A program made the position numbers and the translations under genes. Shown here piece after piece: positions 44,101-55,446 of a stretch of 64,000 bases of DNA; within the stretch, counting starts at the first letter, position 1, and each line of letters opens with the position of its first letter. Origin of the DNA: Edaphochlamys debaryana (Eukaryota; Chlorophyta; Chlorophyceae; Chlamydomonadales); the NCBI GenBank assembly GCA_016858145.1, contig JAEHOE010000085.1:310001-374000 (forward strand), given 5' to 3'. The notes under the pieces were generated by a model that was given only the letters and a program-made list of their open reading frames with translations, did not search any database and had not been told where the DNA came from.

Positions 44101-47100
44101 CCCTCAAGCGCGTCGCAGTTATTCACCAGGCTGGAAAACTTGCCGTCCAGAGCGGCAGTCAGCTGCCCAACGTTGCTGGTGCTCCGTGAGAAGGTGCACA
44201 CCTGCAGACCGGCGCCCTGTCCCGAGCTGAAGTCGTAGGAGCAGCTCGGCTCAATGCCGCCAAACGGCGTCACCAGAGGATAGTCGGCAGCGCTGGTGGC
44301 CTCGTCCATGATCGCCGCGAGGTTTCGCGCGACGCCCCAGCACACGTCAGCGCTGAACACGTCGTCAAAACTGTCGCCGGCGTTTAGCGGCGTCAGGGAG
44401 TAGTTCACGCACAGCGGGACGCTGAGCGGCGGCGCCTGGGGCGTGGGCAGCAGCTGAGGCGGCCGTGTGGGCGGCCGCGGTGGCCTGGGCGGTCGCGGCG
44501 GCCTGGGCGGCCGGGGACCCGCCTCCGGGCTCGGAGATGGACTGTCCTCGGGGCTGGGCGTACCCGGCGGCGAGTCGCCGGAGGGTGGCGACTCAAGCGC
44601 GCAGGCCCTCTGCTGCCGGTCCAGGTCTTCACCAGCGGCTGTCAAGGCTACCGAAACCGAGTACCCTGTCGTTTCGTCGCAGTTGATGACCGCACCAGCC
44701 AAATCCGGCATGGCGTCGACCAGCGCCTCCAGGTCTTGCGACTCCGGCGTGAAGACGCAGAGCTGGAAGCCGGCGCCTTCGCTTGCCTCGATATCGTAGC
44801 GGCACTGGGGCTCCACATCCGTGAAGCGGCTGGAGAGCTGCACACCACCTTCGTCAGCAGCGCTGTCCAAGATTTCGGCCACAAGCCGAGAACGGTACCA
44901 GCAGGTGTCGCCATCAAAGGAGAAGCCCGCTGCGTCAGTGCCCGGCCGGATGCCATAGTCGACGCACACCTCAACGCTGCCGGGAGGCGCGGGGGGCACC
45001 GCAGGCAGAGTGGGTGGCCTTCGGGGCTGCCGGGGCGGGGGCGGCCGTGCGCCTGGAATCACGGTACCATTGCCGCCAAGCGGGGGCGCCGGGCTGGGCT
45101 CGGGGCCCGGGCTTGGGATGATGCTTGGGCTAGGGTTAATGCTTGGGCTTGGAACTGGGCTTGGGCTTGAGCCTGGGCTGGGGCTGGGGCTCGGGCTGCC
45201 AGAAGGTGGTGGAGCCGGGCACTCCTTGCTAGCGCTCCTTTCCTTTCCGTCCTCCGTGAACATCAGCGACACCTCGTAGCCCTGTGCGTTCGCGCAGCTC
45301 GCCACCAGCAGCTGGCGAATGCCAACCCACAGCTTGTCGGTGTTGCTGCCAGCCTCGGCGTAAGTGCACATCCGCACGCCCACGGGCGCTCCGGTCACGC
45401 CCTCCTCGGCAAAAAGGCAGGTGGGCTCCACAGCGCTGAACGGCGTCACCAGCTTCACGCCCGTCCTCAATGCCCCAAAGTCCACCGGCTCCGCCACAAG
45501 CGCGGCGACCGCCCAGCACTTGTCCTCATCGAAGTCCACGTTTGTCGCCTTGTCCAGGGGCGCAAGCGTGTACTGGACACAGAACTCCACGCTCCCTGGG
45601 GGGACGGGCGGGGCGCTGGGCAGCGTGGGCGGCCGCCGGGGCGCCCTTGGCGCCGGGGGTGGAGGCGGCAGGCGCAAGCCCGGCGCCACTGTGCCGTTGC
45701 CGCCGCCCATCGGAGGGGGAGGGCCGGGGCCAGGGCTGAAGCCGGGGCCGGGGGGCTCGTCGAGCTCGGGGCACTCCTTGCTGGCGCTCTTCTCACCACC
45801 GTCCTCCGCGAACGTCAGCGTGACCTCGAAGCCCTGTGCGTTTGCGCAGCTCGCCACCAGCTGCTCACGCACGCCGGTCCAGAGCTGGCTGGTGTCGCTG
45901 CCCTCCTCGGCGTAGCCGCACAGCCGCACGCCCACGAATGCTCCGCTCACGCCCTCAGCCTGGGACAGGCAGGACGGCTCCACCGCACTGAACGGCCGAA
46001 CGAGCTGCACGCCTGCCTCAACCGCTGCTGCGTCTAACTCCTTCGACACAATTGCGGCAAGCGCCCAGCAGGCATCTGCATCGAGCTCGGGGCTAAAAGA
46101 TGCGTCCAGGGGTGTAAGGGTGTAGTCCACGCACACCTCCATGCTGGCGGGGGGCACTGGCGGGGCGCTGGGCAGCGTGGGAGGCCGCCTCGGGTAGGGC
46201 GGTCTGGGCGTCCTTGGGGGCCGGGGCGGCCTGGGGCTGCCTACCTCAGGAGAGGGGCTGGTGCCTGGGGAGGGGCTGGAGCCTGGAGAGGGGCTGGAGC
46301 CTGGAGAGGGGCTGGAGCCTGGAGAGGGGCTGGTGCCTGGAGAGGGGCTGGTGCCTGGAGAGGGGCTGGAGCCAGGAGAGGGGCTGGTGCCAGGAGAGGG
46401 GCTCGATCCGGGAGAGGGGCTGGAGCCAGGAGAGGGGCTGGTGCCTGGAGAGGGGCTGGAGCCAGGAGAGGGGCTGGTGCCGGGGGAGGGGCTGGAGCCA
46501 GGAGAGGGGCTGGTGCCTGGAGAGGGGCTGGAGCCTGGAGAGGGGCTGGTGCCGGGGGAGGGGCTGGAGCCAGGGGAGGGGCTGGAGCCTGGAGAGGGGC
46601 TCGATCCGGGAGAGGGGCTGGAGCCAGGAGAGGGGCTGGTGCCTGGAGAGGGGCTGGAGCCAGGAGAGGGGCTGGTGCCAGGAGAGGGGCTCGATCCGGG
46701 AGAGGGGCTGGAGCCTGGGGAGGGACTGGTGCCAGGAGAGGGGCTCGATCCGGGAGAGGGGCTGGAGCCAGGGGAGGGGCTGGTGCCAGGAGAGGGGCTC
46801 GATCCGGGAGAGGGGCTGGAGCCAGGAGAGGGGCTGGTGCCTGGAGAGGGGCTGGAGCCAGGAGAGGGGCTGGTGCCAGGAGAGGGGCTCGATCCGGGAG
46901 AGGGGCTGGAGCCAGGAGAGGGGCTGGTGCCTGGAGAGGGGCTGGAGCCAGGAGAGGGGCTGGTGCCAGGAGAGGGGCTCGATCCGGGAGAGGGGCTGGA
47001 GCCTGGGGAGGGACTGGTGCCAGGAGAGGGGCTCGATCCGGGAGAGGGGCTGGAGCCAGGGGAGGGGCTGGAGCCAGGAGAGGGGCTCAATCCGGGAGAG

Positions 47101-50100
47101 GGGCTGGAGCCGGGGGAGGGGCTGGTGCCGGGGGAGGGGCTGGTGCCAGGAGAGGGGCTCGATCCGGGAGAGGGGCTGGAGCCAGGAGAGGGGCTGGTGC
47201 CGGGGGAGGGGCTGGTGCCTGGAGAGGGGCTGGAGCCAGGGGAGGGGCTGGTGCCAGGGGAGGGGCTCGATCCGGGAGAGGGGCTGGAGCCTGGAGAGGG
47301 GCTGGAGCCAGGGGAGGGGCTGGAGCCTGGGGAGGGGCTGGTGCCGGGGGAAGGGCTGGAGCCTGGGGAGGGGCTGGAGCCTGGGGAGGGGCTGGTGCCG
47401 GGGGAGGGGCTGGAGCCGGGAGAGGGGCTGGTGCCAGGAGAGGGGCTCGATCCGGGAGAGGGGCTGGAGCCAGGAGAGGGGCTGGTGCCGGGGGAGGGGC
47501 TGGAGCCTGGAGAGGGGCTGGAGCCAGGGGAGGGGCTGGTGCCAGGGGAGGGGCTCGATCCGGGAGAGGGGCTGGAGCCAGGGGAGGGGCTGGTGCCGGG
47601 GGAGGGGCTGGAGCCGGGGGAGGGGCTGGTGCCGGGGGAGGGGCTGGAGCCAGGAGAGGGGCTCGATCCGGGAGAGGGGCTGGAGCCAGGAGAGGGGCTG
47701 GTGCCGGGGGAGGGGCTGGAGCCGGGAGAGGGGCTGGAGCCGGGGGAAGGGCTGGAGCCTGGGGAGGGGCTGGAGCCTGGGGAGGGGCTGGTGCCGGGGG
47801 AGGGGCTGGAGCCGGGAGAGGGGCTGGTGCCAGGAGAGGGGCTCGATCCGGGAGAGGGGCTGGAGCCAGGAGAGGGGCTGGTGCCGGGGGAGGGGCTGGT
47901 GCCGGGGGAGGGGCTGGAGCCAGGAGAGGGGCTGGTGCCGGGGGAGGGGCTGGAGCCGGGGGAGGGGCTGGAGCCGGGGGAGGGGCTGGAGCCTGGAGAG
48001 GGGCTGGCGCCGGGGGAGGGGCTGGAGCCTGGAGAGGGGCTGGAGCCTGGGGAGGGGCTGGAGCCAGGAGAGGGGCTGGTGCCGGGGGAGGGGCTGGAGC
48101 CAGGGGAGGGGCTGGAGCCTGGAGAGGGGCTCGATCCGGGGGAGGGGCTGGTCCCGGGGGAGGGGCTGAGCTCTGGGCTCTCCGCTGGGCCTTGTTGCGG
48201 GCAGGCTACCCACACGTCACCCCGCAGCCCAGGTCCCGTCAGGACCACCTCGTTGGTGTACTCGTCTCCGTAGCCCAGGTTAAACAGCTTCTCGCAGGAT
48301 AGCGTGACAAGCATGGGAATGTCAGAGAAGACAACTCCACTGGCGTCCGCTGTAGTGAAGGTGCAGAGCTTGTAGCCCGCGCTCCGCTGCGAAGCTGTCT
48401 GGTAGCTGCAAGAAGGCTCGACTCTGTCAAACGGTGCCGTGAGTGGCAGGCCAGCCGCCTCGGTTGCAGCGGTCATGAACGCCGCTCCATACTCGGCAAG
48501 TTCCCAGCAGGTGTCACCATCGTAGTTTGTGCCTAGAGTGTTGTCTTCAGACCGCGTTGGCGAGATGACGTACTCCAGGCAGAGTTCAGCACCCCCGGGA
48601 GGCGTGGGTGGAGCGGCAGGCAGAGTGGGAGGGCGCCGGGGCACCCTTGGGGCGCGCGGCTTGGAGGGGCTGCTGGGGCTCTCCTCGCCGGGAGAAGGGC
48701 TGGCTCCGACAGGTGGCGAGCTGGCGCCTGGGGAAGGGCGGGGCCCGACCGTGCCGTTGCCTCCCGCGCCGGGGGGTGGCGGCGGCGGCGAGGAGGGCGG
48801 GGGCGGCGGAGGGGAGGAGGGTGGCGGCGGCGGAGGGGAGGAGGGTGGCGGCGGCGGAGGGGAGGAGGGTGGCGGCGGCGGAGGGGAAGAGGGTGGCGGC
48901 GGCGGCGGGGAAGAGGGTGGTGGCGGCGGAGGGGAAGAGGGGGGCGGCGGCGGAGGGGAGGAGGGTGGCGGCGGCGGAGGGGAGGAGGGTGGCGGCGGCG
49001 GAGGGGAGGAGGGTGGCGGCGGCGGAGGGGAGGAGGGTGGCGGCGGCGGCGGGGAGGAGGGCGGGGGCGGCGGAGGGGAAGAGGGTGGTGGCGGCGGAGG
49101 GGAAGAGGGGGGCGGCGGCGGAGGGGAGGAGGGTGGTGGCGGCGGAGGGGAAGAGGGGGGCGGCGGCGGAGGGGAAGAGGGGGGCGGCGGCGGAGGGGAA
49201 GAGGGTGGCGGCGGGTTGGGGGGGTGGCGGGGAGGGGGGGCGGTGGTGAGGGAGGTGGCGGGGGTGGAGGCGGGGGGCGGTATGGGAGGTGGCGGCGAGG
49301 GAGGTGGCGGCGAGGGTGGTGGCGGCGGTGAGGGAGGAGGGGGGCTAGGAGGTGGTGGGGAAGGCGGTGGCGGCGAGGGAGGCGGCGGCGAGGGAGGCGG
49401 CGGGCTCGGCGGTGGCGGAGGGGAGGGAGGAGGGGGGCTAGGAGGTGGTGGTGAAGGCGGTGGCGGCGAGGGAGGCGGCGGCGAGGGTGGTGGTGGTGAG
49501 GGAGGCGGCGGCGGTGAGGGAGGAGGGGGGCTAGGAGGTGGTGGGGACGGCGGTGGCAGCGAGGGAGGCGGCGGCGAGGGAGGCGGCGGGCTCGGCGGTG
49601 GCGGCGGTGAGGGAGGCGGGGGGCTAGGAGGTGGTGGTGAAGGCGGTGGCGGCGAGGGAGGCGGTGGGGAGGGTGGTGGTGGCGAGGGAGGCGGCGGCGG
49701 TGAGGGAGGAGGGGGGCTAGGAGGTGGTGGGGAAGGCGGTGGCGGCGAGGGAGGCGGCGGCGAGGGTGGTGGCGGCGAGGGAGGCGGCGGCGGTGAGGGA
49801 GGAGGGGGGCTAGGAGGTGGTGGTGAAGGCGGTGGCGGCGAGGGAGGCGGCGGCGAGGGAGGCGGCGGGCTCGGCGGTGGCGGCGGTGAGGGAGGAGGGG
49901 GGCTCGGAGGTGGCGGCGGGCTCGGCGGCGGCGGGGAAGGTGGCGGCGGCGACGGCGGTGGAGGACTAGGAGGCGGGGGCGAGGGAGGCGGCGGGCTCGG
50001 AGGTGGCGGCGGGCTCGGCGGCGGCGGGGAAGGTGGCGGCGGCGACGGCGGTGGCGGGCGGGGAGGTGGGGGCGGCGGAGGCGGCGGGCTGGGTGGCGGC

Positions 50101-53100
50101 GGCGGCGGCGGCGGCGGCTTGTCAGTGCAGTCCAGCTGCTCCTGCCCTTCCAGACCCCCCGACACGCCTGCCGTTGAGTCTACTCCTGCCACCAGGGTGT
50201 ACCCCTTGAGGCCCTCCGGGCAGCTGCCCTCCGATCCCTGCGACCCCGTCGACGTGTTGAGCCACGTCTGCAGGATGTCTGGCAGCTCCGGCTGCAGCGG
50301 CGCCGGCTCGAGGGGCGACGGAAAGCTGCCGCACGTGGCCACGCCCGGGTACAGTGGCGGTACGGCAGTGCTGTCGTACTCGTACGAGCAGTACGGGGCG
50401 TTGAAGGGGTCCAGCGTCGCGATGCCCAGGCGCTGCAGCGCAGGGTTCAGAATGTCCAGGAGCGCCGCACCGCGCGCCTCGCACGCGCCCTGCAGAAACA
50501 CGGCCAAAACCTCGCCAACCGTCGCCCCCAGGGGTGGGACGAGCGTCAGCCGGAAGCACGTGCGCACCGCGCCCGGCGGCAGCGGCGGCGGCGGCGGCGC
50601 CGACGGCGGCAGGTCGGGCGTTGCCAGGGCGGCGCAGTCCTTGACCAGCACTCCCTCCAGCGCGCCAGGCGCGCCGCCGGTCGGCTCGGCCGCGGCGCTC
50701 AGAATGAAGCCGCTGAGCTGGTTGCCGCAGATCCCGCCCAGCAGCCCCTCAACCCAAAGCTCCAGCAGCTCATCCTTGAAGGGCTGCAGCTTGGCGGATT
50801 CCTCGGCGGAGGCAAAGTCGGAGCAGGTGCGGGCGTACGGATACACCGGGGGTACGACGGCCGGGTTGTATGCGTCGTAGCACTGTACGGCGCCAAAGGG
50901 GGCCAGCTGTACGGCACCGACGGCTTCCACTTTCTCCGCTAGCGCGTCGAGCAGGATGCTGCCCGCGTTCTGGCACAGGGTGTCGGAGAAGGCCGAGCTG
51001 ACCTGGCCCGGGTCCGCGCCCGACCCCACGGGCTGCAGCCGCAGCGTGAGGCAGACCTGCACGCCGCCCGGCGGCAGCGGCGGCGGCAGGGGCGGCGGCG
51101 GCGGCGAGGGCGGCGGGCGCGGAGCCCTGGGGGCCCTCGGACTGGCCGGCGGCGCCTGATTGGCGCACGCGGCCTGGCTGGTTTGCTCCACCGTCACAAG
51201 CCCGCTGTCGGTAGCATCGCCAGACGCCTGCGCCTGCACAATCCACACCAGCTGCCCCAGCGAGTTGCTGCAGCGGTCCTCTCCCAGGGAGGCTTCCAGC
51301 GAGAAGAGCCATGCTGCCAGGATCTCGTCCACGGCGGGCTGTAGCAGGGCCGCATCCTCGGCTGACGCAAAGTCGCCGCAGATGGTGACCACGCGATAGC
51401 GACCGTCGCCCACGTCCGAGCGAGGACACTGCGCTGACCCAAACGGCTCCAACATGGTGATGTCCAAGCTGACCAGCGACTCCTCCAGCGTGCTCGCCAA
51501 GATCTCGCCTACCGCCTCGCAAGCCGGCTCCGGGAAAGCCTCGTCCACCTGGGCCTTGCTGCCCACGAGGTCGAGCGAGAAGCACACCTGCACGCCGCCC
51601 GGCGGCAGCGGCGGCGGCGAGGGCGGCGGCGGCGGCGATGGCGGCTGGGGCGGCGGCGGCGACGCCTTTTGGCCGGGCGGAAGCCGCGGCGTCCGCGGCA
51701 CAGCCGGCTCCCGCGGCTGCAAGGGCGTGGGGGGCGCCCGCTGGCTAGGCGGCCTGTTTTTTGGCGGCGGCCGTCCCGCGGGTGGCGACGGCTCCGCGGG
51801 GGCCGTGGGCAGGCCGGGCATGCCCTCAACCTCTGGCGGCGGCGGCCCCGATGGCTGCGGCAGGGCCGCGCCGCCAATCATGCAGCAGTAGCCGCCCTCA
51901 GCGGCGGCGCCCGGGGCCGAGAACAGCGCGTACCTGGCGGCGGAGGGGCAGGGCATAGGCTCAGGATAACGTCAGGCTCATCATCGTTTTGAGATCATGG
52001 TCAAGAACTCAAGATTGGCAGACTGTGCAGCAGCTTGCAGCAGAAGCGCCCAGCGCCTCCAGGCAGCTAGGCCAAGCACGTACGGGTCAAGTCTCTGCGC
52101 CCTCCCCTTGGCATCTCAGAGTCAACCTCAGCGCACGCACTTGCAGCTGGGCTCGCCGTAGCAGAGCTTTGCGGGCGTGTTGCATGGCTGGGCCAGGCTG
52201 TAGCAGATCTCAGCGTCCAGGGCCTGCGAGGCGACGCGGGGTGGAGAGGAGATTGGTGGCTGGCTCTTGACCACCGCATGGCATCACGGTGCGCCCTGAG
52301 CGCTTTGGTCTCGGCACACAACGTGAGGCTCCAGCCCCTTTCCACAACCCTTGGCCTGCCGTCTGCCGTGGCAGCCCCCATGCCCACCCGGCTGCACCCT
52401 GCAGCATCCACCGCCTGCATCGCCGCTGACCAGCCCACAGCCCCTCCCATTCCTGATACTGCACCCACAGCACCCTTGCTACAGTCAGATGCTGCGGCCC
52501 TGCCCCTGCTGTCTGAGGCCCCGCCGCACCGCGGTGTTGTTCCAGGCCAGGTTGGTGACCTTGACAATGGCGCTGGGCCCCAGGTCGCCCTCCCACTGGA
52601 ACGCCTTGCCCGATTCGCCGTTGATCCACACTTTCTTAACGGAGCCAACGCAGGCCGGGTCTGCAGGCGGAGGGCAGAGGGGGCGCGGAATGAAAGGGCA
52701 GAGAGGGCCCGACTTCTCAGCAGCACGCACGTGACTGCGACCGCAGCTGTACGGCAGCTTGTGTTGGATGGCTACCAACGATCGTTATCGAATGCCACCC
52801 CAATCACCAACGGGAAACCATCCAACGGCTCAACCGCCCTCAACCGCCCAACCCACCGGCCTCCAGGTGGATTTTGTGCAGGGTCTGCTCCACCAGGCCG
52901 CAGCACATGGCCTCGCGGCTGCCCGCGCTCAGCCCGGCGCAGTCCGTGCGACGTTCCAATCGGAAGCATGCCAGGTTGGTGCCATCGCGCTGTGAAGTGA
53001 GGGGGGCGGGGTTGAAGGCATTGAATGCGAACGTGGGAGTGTGTGAGGCGGTCAAGCTCACAGGCTCCGGTCCGTCCCTACGAGTGTGCAGATGTCCCTG

Positions 53101-54177
53101 TGTTTCCCATAATCGTTCAGTAGCCGAGCGCCGTCATCCCCATTAATCTATCCCGTGCTCAGAAGCAGCAGCCCCCACCTGCCAGCGCGTGCTACTTAGC
53201 ACCAAACTGTATGGGTTGTTGTCTATCCCCCGTCCGCAGCGGCAGTAGGGGAATTGCGAGCGGCTGCGAGGCAAGGCGGGATGGGGTTGCGGCGGCGTGA
53301 GTATCATAGCTTTATAGCTGCTGATCTGCAAATGCCGAGCCCCGTTGGCCTGGGCTTGGTGTGCAGTATGGGCGGGACAATGAGGGATACGAAGCGCTGC
53401 ACAGCCTCTACGCCCACAGCTATGGCGATGGCTGGTAGTCCTTTGCCAGCACACCTAAATCTTCAGAGTATTCTGTCTCCTCACCTGGTGAGCCCCACCG
53501 CACGAGCCTCTAACGCTCGCGCTGATACGGCGCCGCCTTTCCCGCCGACCACACCGCCCTTGCCAGGCCCAGATTCTAGAGGGCTTCGGGTGGGCTGCTC
53601 ATAGTCATCGTAGGGGTTCACGTAGTCCTCATCTGAGGGCTGCCACACGCTCTTGCTTGCGCCGCCTGCGTGGAGCGGGCAACATCGGTTGGAGTCAGGA
53701 CGTCACGGCCTGAGACCGCTCGCTAGGGCAAAAAGGACGACACACCGCCCCGGCCCGCCCGCCACATACAAGGGCCACCATACGTCACCGGGTTCCGCAA
53801 GCGGTTGAGGTGTTGCAGCAGTCATCCGCCTCCTAACTAAGTCAGCTGACTTGCAGAGGAGGGGATTTTGCTTCCCGAGCGCGTGTGCTTGGTGCGGGGC
53901 AACCGTGGCCTGGCCGTGTCTGGGCTGCGTGCAGCTCCGACTCCGCGACGTCGCGGCGCAAAAGCGTGACGTGCACCTCCTGCCCCCGCGGTCAATGACA
54001 TATCCCTCTACATTTGCCCGCCCCGCCGCTCTGCGCGCAGCGTGCGCTGGCCGCAAAGTGCACGCCAAAGTGCCGCTCACCCCTCGCCATCAGTGCCAGA
54101 GCGAGGAGCACCACGACGCACAGCGCCCATGTCGTCCGCTGTGTCACCATCAAAGCTACGACCATCTTGGCAGCCAA
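38166..54177 (-). CDS. Giant membrane-anchored pherophorin-like protein, about 4,713 residues (paralogue 2)
   Basis: Nine exons: 54177-54081, 53665-53485, 53263-53179, 52989-52857, 52660-52530, 52223-52141, 51933-39945, 39831-39372, 39148-38166. The 12 kb exon stays open throughout. A signal peptide (hydrophobic core [15 protein letters not shown]; three in-frame Met choices) precedes a complete pherophorin domain ([23 protein letters not shown], final CC). Three tandem copies of the CF...PF..vqC...FAS module follow (about 351-493, 531-670, 693-835), then a [13 protein letters not shown] rod, five copies of a C-V-x-Y...C-W...PF..vePsC module (about 1351-2871) split by a 640-residue SPSPG rod, and a 1,090-residue PPSPPP rod (2881-3968). 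A membrane-proximal ectodomain, a helix across the last intron (core [20 protein letters not shown]), HHNRKRW and a tail of about 315 residues end it. Likely a cell-surface glycoprotein; partners unknown. Confidence 0.88.
40740..44000 (-). repeat. 3.2 kb PPSPPP rod with internal duplications
   Basis: Nearly all codons are CCn or TCn, encoding about 1,090 residues of Ser-Pro rod between the last Cys module and the membrane-proximal domain of the second giant protein. A patch with [16 protein letters not shown] motifs lies near 41980-42120. The plus strand is a continuous G-rich polypurine tract. From about 42205 to 42835 the rod-coding frame is displaced by one base relative to the open frame. 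Confidence 0.85.
42975..43442 (-). repeat. 234-bp tandem duplication inside the Pro-rich rod
   Basis: The block starting near 42975 recurs 234 bases later (for example gggctcggcggtgatggggg at 42991 and 43225), with few differences. It equals 78 codons, so it is frame-neutral, and its near-identity suggests a recent unequal exchange. Confidence 0.8.
46255..48168 (-). repeat. 18-bp coding minisatellite (S-P-S-P-G-S/T), about 106 copies
   Basis: An uninterrupted array of about 1.9 kb built from the 18-base unit that reads ggagaggggctggtgcct on the plus strand encodes (SPSPGS/T)n between the first and second C-V-x-Y modules of the second giant protein. Unit variants (T or S at position six; GAT-CCG variants) are scattered, with higher-order blocks visible. 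All six frames stay open here, so ORFs on the plus strand are shadows. Confidence 0.9.
48778..49218 (-). repeat. 24-bp coding minisatellite (S-S-P-P-P-P-P-P), about 18 copies
   Basis: About 18 head-to-tail copies of a 24-base unit encode the rod segment before the first C-V-x-Y module of the second giant protein. Copies differ only at third positions (gag/gaa, ggc/ggt/ggg on the plus strand). Confidence 0.88.
49290..50125 (-). repeat. [10 protein letters not shown] rod after the triple Cys module
   Basis: About 830 bases encode alternating PPPPS and PPPPPS blocks following the third CF...PF..vqC module. Higher-order blocks of roughly 100-130 bases recur with minor changes. Confidence 0.85.
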
Positions 54178-55446
54178 GGCCTAGGCCGCGGTCGGCATCC
54201 CGTCCAGTTCGTGGCACCTCCGTTCGCGACCAATGTCCTCGTAGCGGCTCCCTGGCGACCAAATGTACCTAAGCGTGCATGCACTTTCAGTCGGTTGTGC
54301 AAGGTAAGCACTAGGACCTCGAGTAAATCCGCATGGGCACGGTTGCTACGCGTCTGTGGTTATGTACCCTGCTCCAACGTGTCAGGAGGCAGGTCTTAAC
54401 TGGGTGAGTGGGCACACGAGCGCGGAGAGCAGGTGTGAGGTCGGGTCCAGACAGGGCTCGCCTCTCGCTCGGGATTGCACCCCGTGCCCTTACACAAAAC
54501 ACCTATGCTAAGGGAATACAGTGAGTTGGTAAATTGCCCCTGACACTCTAGTTTGCGGATGGCGGGCGGATCCGGAGCTCGGCCAGCGGCCTGACTTGTG
54601 CGTGCGCACGCTAGTTGACTAGCGTGCAATTAAGAGTGTTCTTTGTCCATACTACAGCCTCTGGCGAACTCCCGGGAAGCCCGCAGCTGTTGAGATACCG
54701 TCGCGAACATCTACAGCAACTCGCTCGGTTACACGCCAATTCCAGCCCAGCTGGGGATTCCTCGATGCGGGGGTAAGAGCTCCATGCAATCTCGGGGTGT
54801 GGTGGCTTCTGGCTGGGCGGGCCAAGCCTCGGGGGCCCGGGCGGTTTCGTGCCAACACCGTGTCGCTAGCGAGGAAGGCGAAACACAGCAGCGAGCTCGC
54901 CTCTTGGGCGCCCACTTCCCGTAGCTCACCTTGCACGGGCACGAGGGACATACCGATTGGTACATTGGGGTTCTTGGCTGCTGCTGGTCCGGCACAAAGG
55001 CACGGTCGGGATGGCTCGGCAATCTCCCCGGTGCGCCATGTGGCTTTCCCCGGATTTCCTTGTCAGGGACCCCCGCCCATGAGCTACCTGAGCTACTGCC
55101 CCCCCTTGAAGACAACGTCTGCTGTGCGCCCTCCCACCCGCCCAGCTGCGGCCCTGCTGCGCTTTGGCCTTACGCCCCGCACGGCCCCACACTTCGGCCG
55201 ATCGGGTCGGTATTGTGCCGTTGGGCTCTACGAGTCGAACTCCACAGGTGCCTTAGCTGAACAGAACTACATACAATGCAAGTTGAGCTCTAGGGTACTA
55301 GGAACCGTGTCCGTCACACCCGGACGCCACATCCATGGGCTTCTTCGCACAGGATACGCTTCAAGCCGCTGACACGCACATTGCCATAGTGATAGCCATC
55401 CTGTGACCTGGCTCGATGCGGGCCACGGTCGAAGGCCACGCGCGTC
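54178..55446. other. Divergent intergenic region between the second giant gene and the SRCR gene
   Basis: About 1.27 kb lies between two start codons pointing away from each other, so it should hold promoters for both surface-protein genes. No convincing TATA box or coding sequence was seen. A 191-codon plus-strand ORF (54797-55372) has no signal peptide, family motif or matching codon bias. Confidence 0.5.

Noticed and set aside
46214..48273. Long plus- and minus-strand ORFs reading G-E-G-L-E/V-P, R-G-W-S/C and Q-P-L-P/S-R repeats
   Set aside because: They are the same 18-bp array read in other frames. Only the minus-strand SPSPG frame connects to Cys modules on both sides and to phased splice sites.
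48529..50880. 783-codon plus-strand ORF rich in Gly-Glu
   Set aside because: Antisense shadow of the Pro-rich rod and type A modules; no signal peptide, no splice context, and poly-Gly is the expected antisense of poly-Pro.
27895..54177. Identity with the Chlamydomonas sexual agglutinins SAG1/SAD1
   Set aside because: Shared features (giant size, Pro-rich shaft, globular parts) are general. The N-terminal pherophorin domain, repeated Cys modules and transmembrane tail do not match what I know of the agglutinins.
54797..55372. 191-codon plus-strand ORF in the divergent intergenic region
   Set aside because: No family motif, signal peptide or GC3 bias, and it overlaps the expected promoter region.
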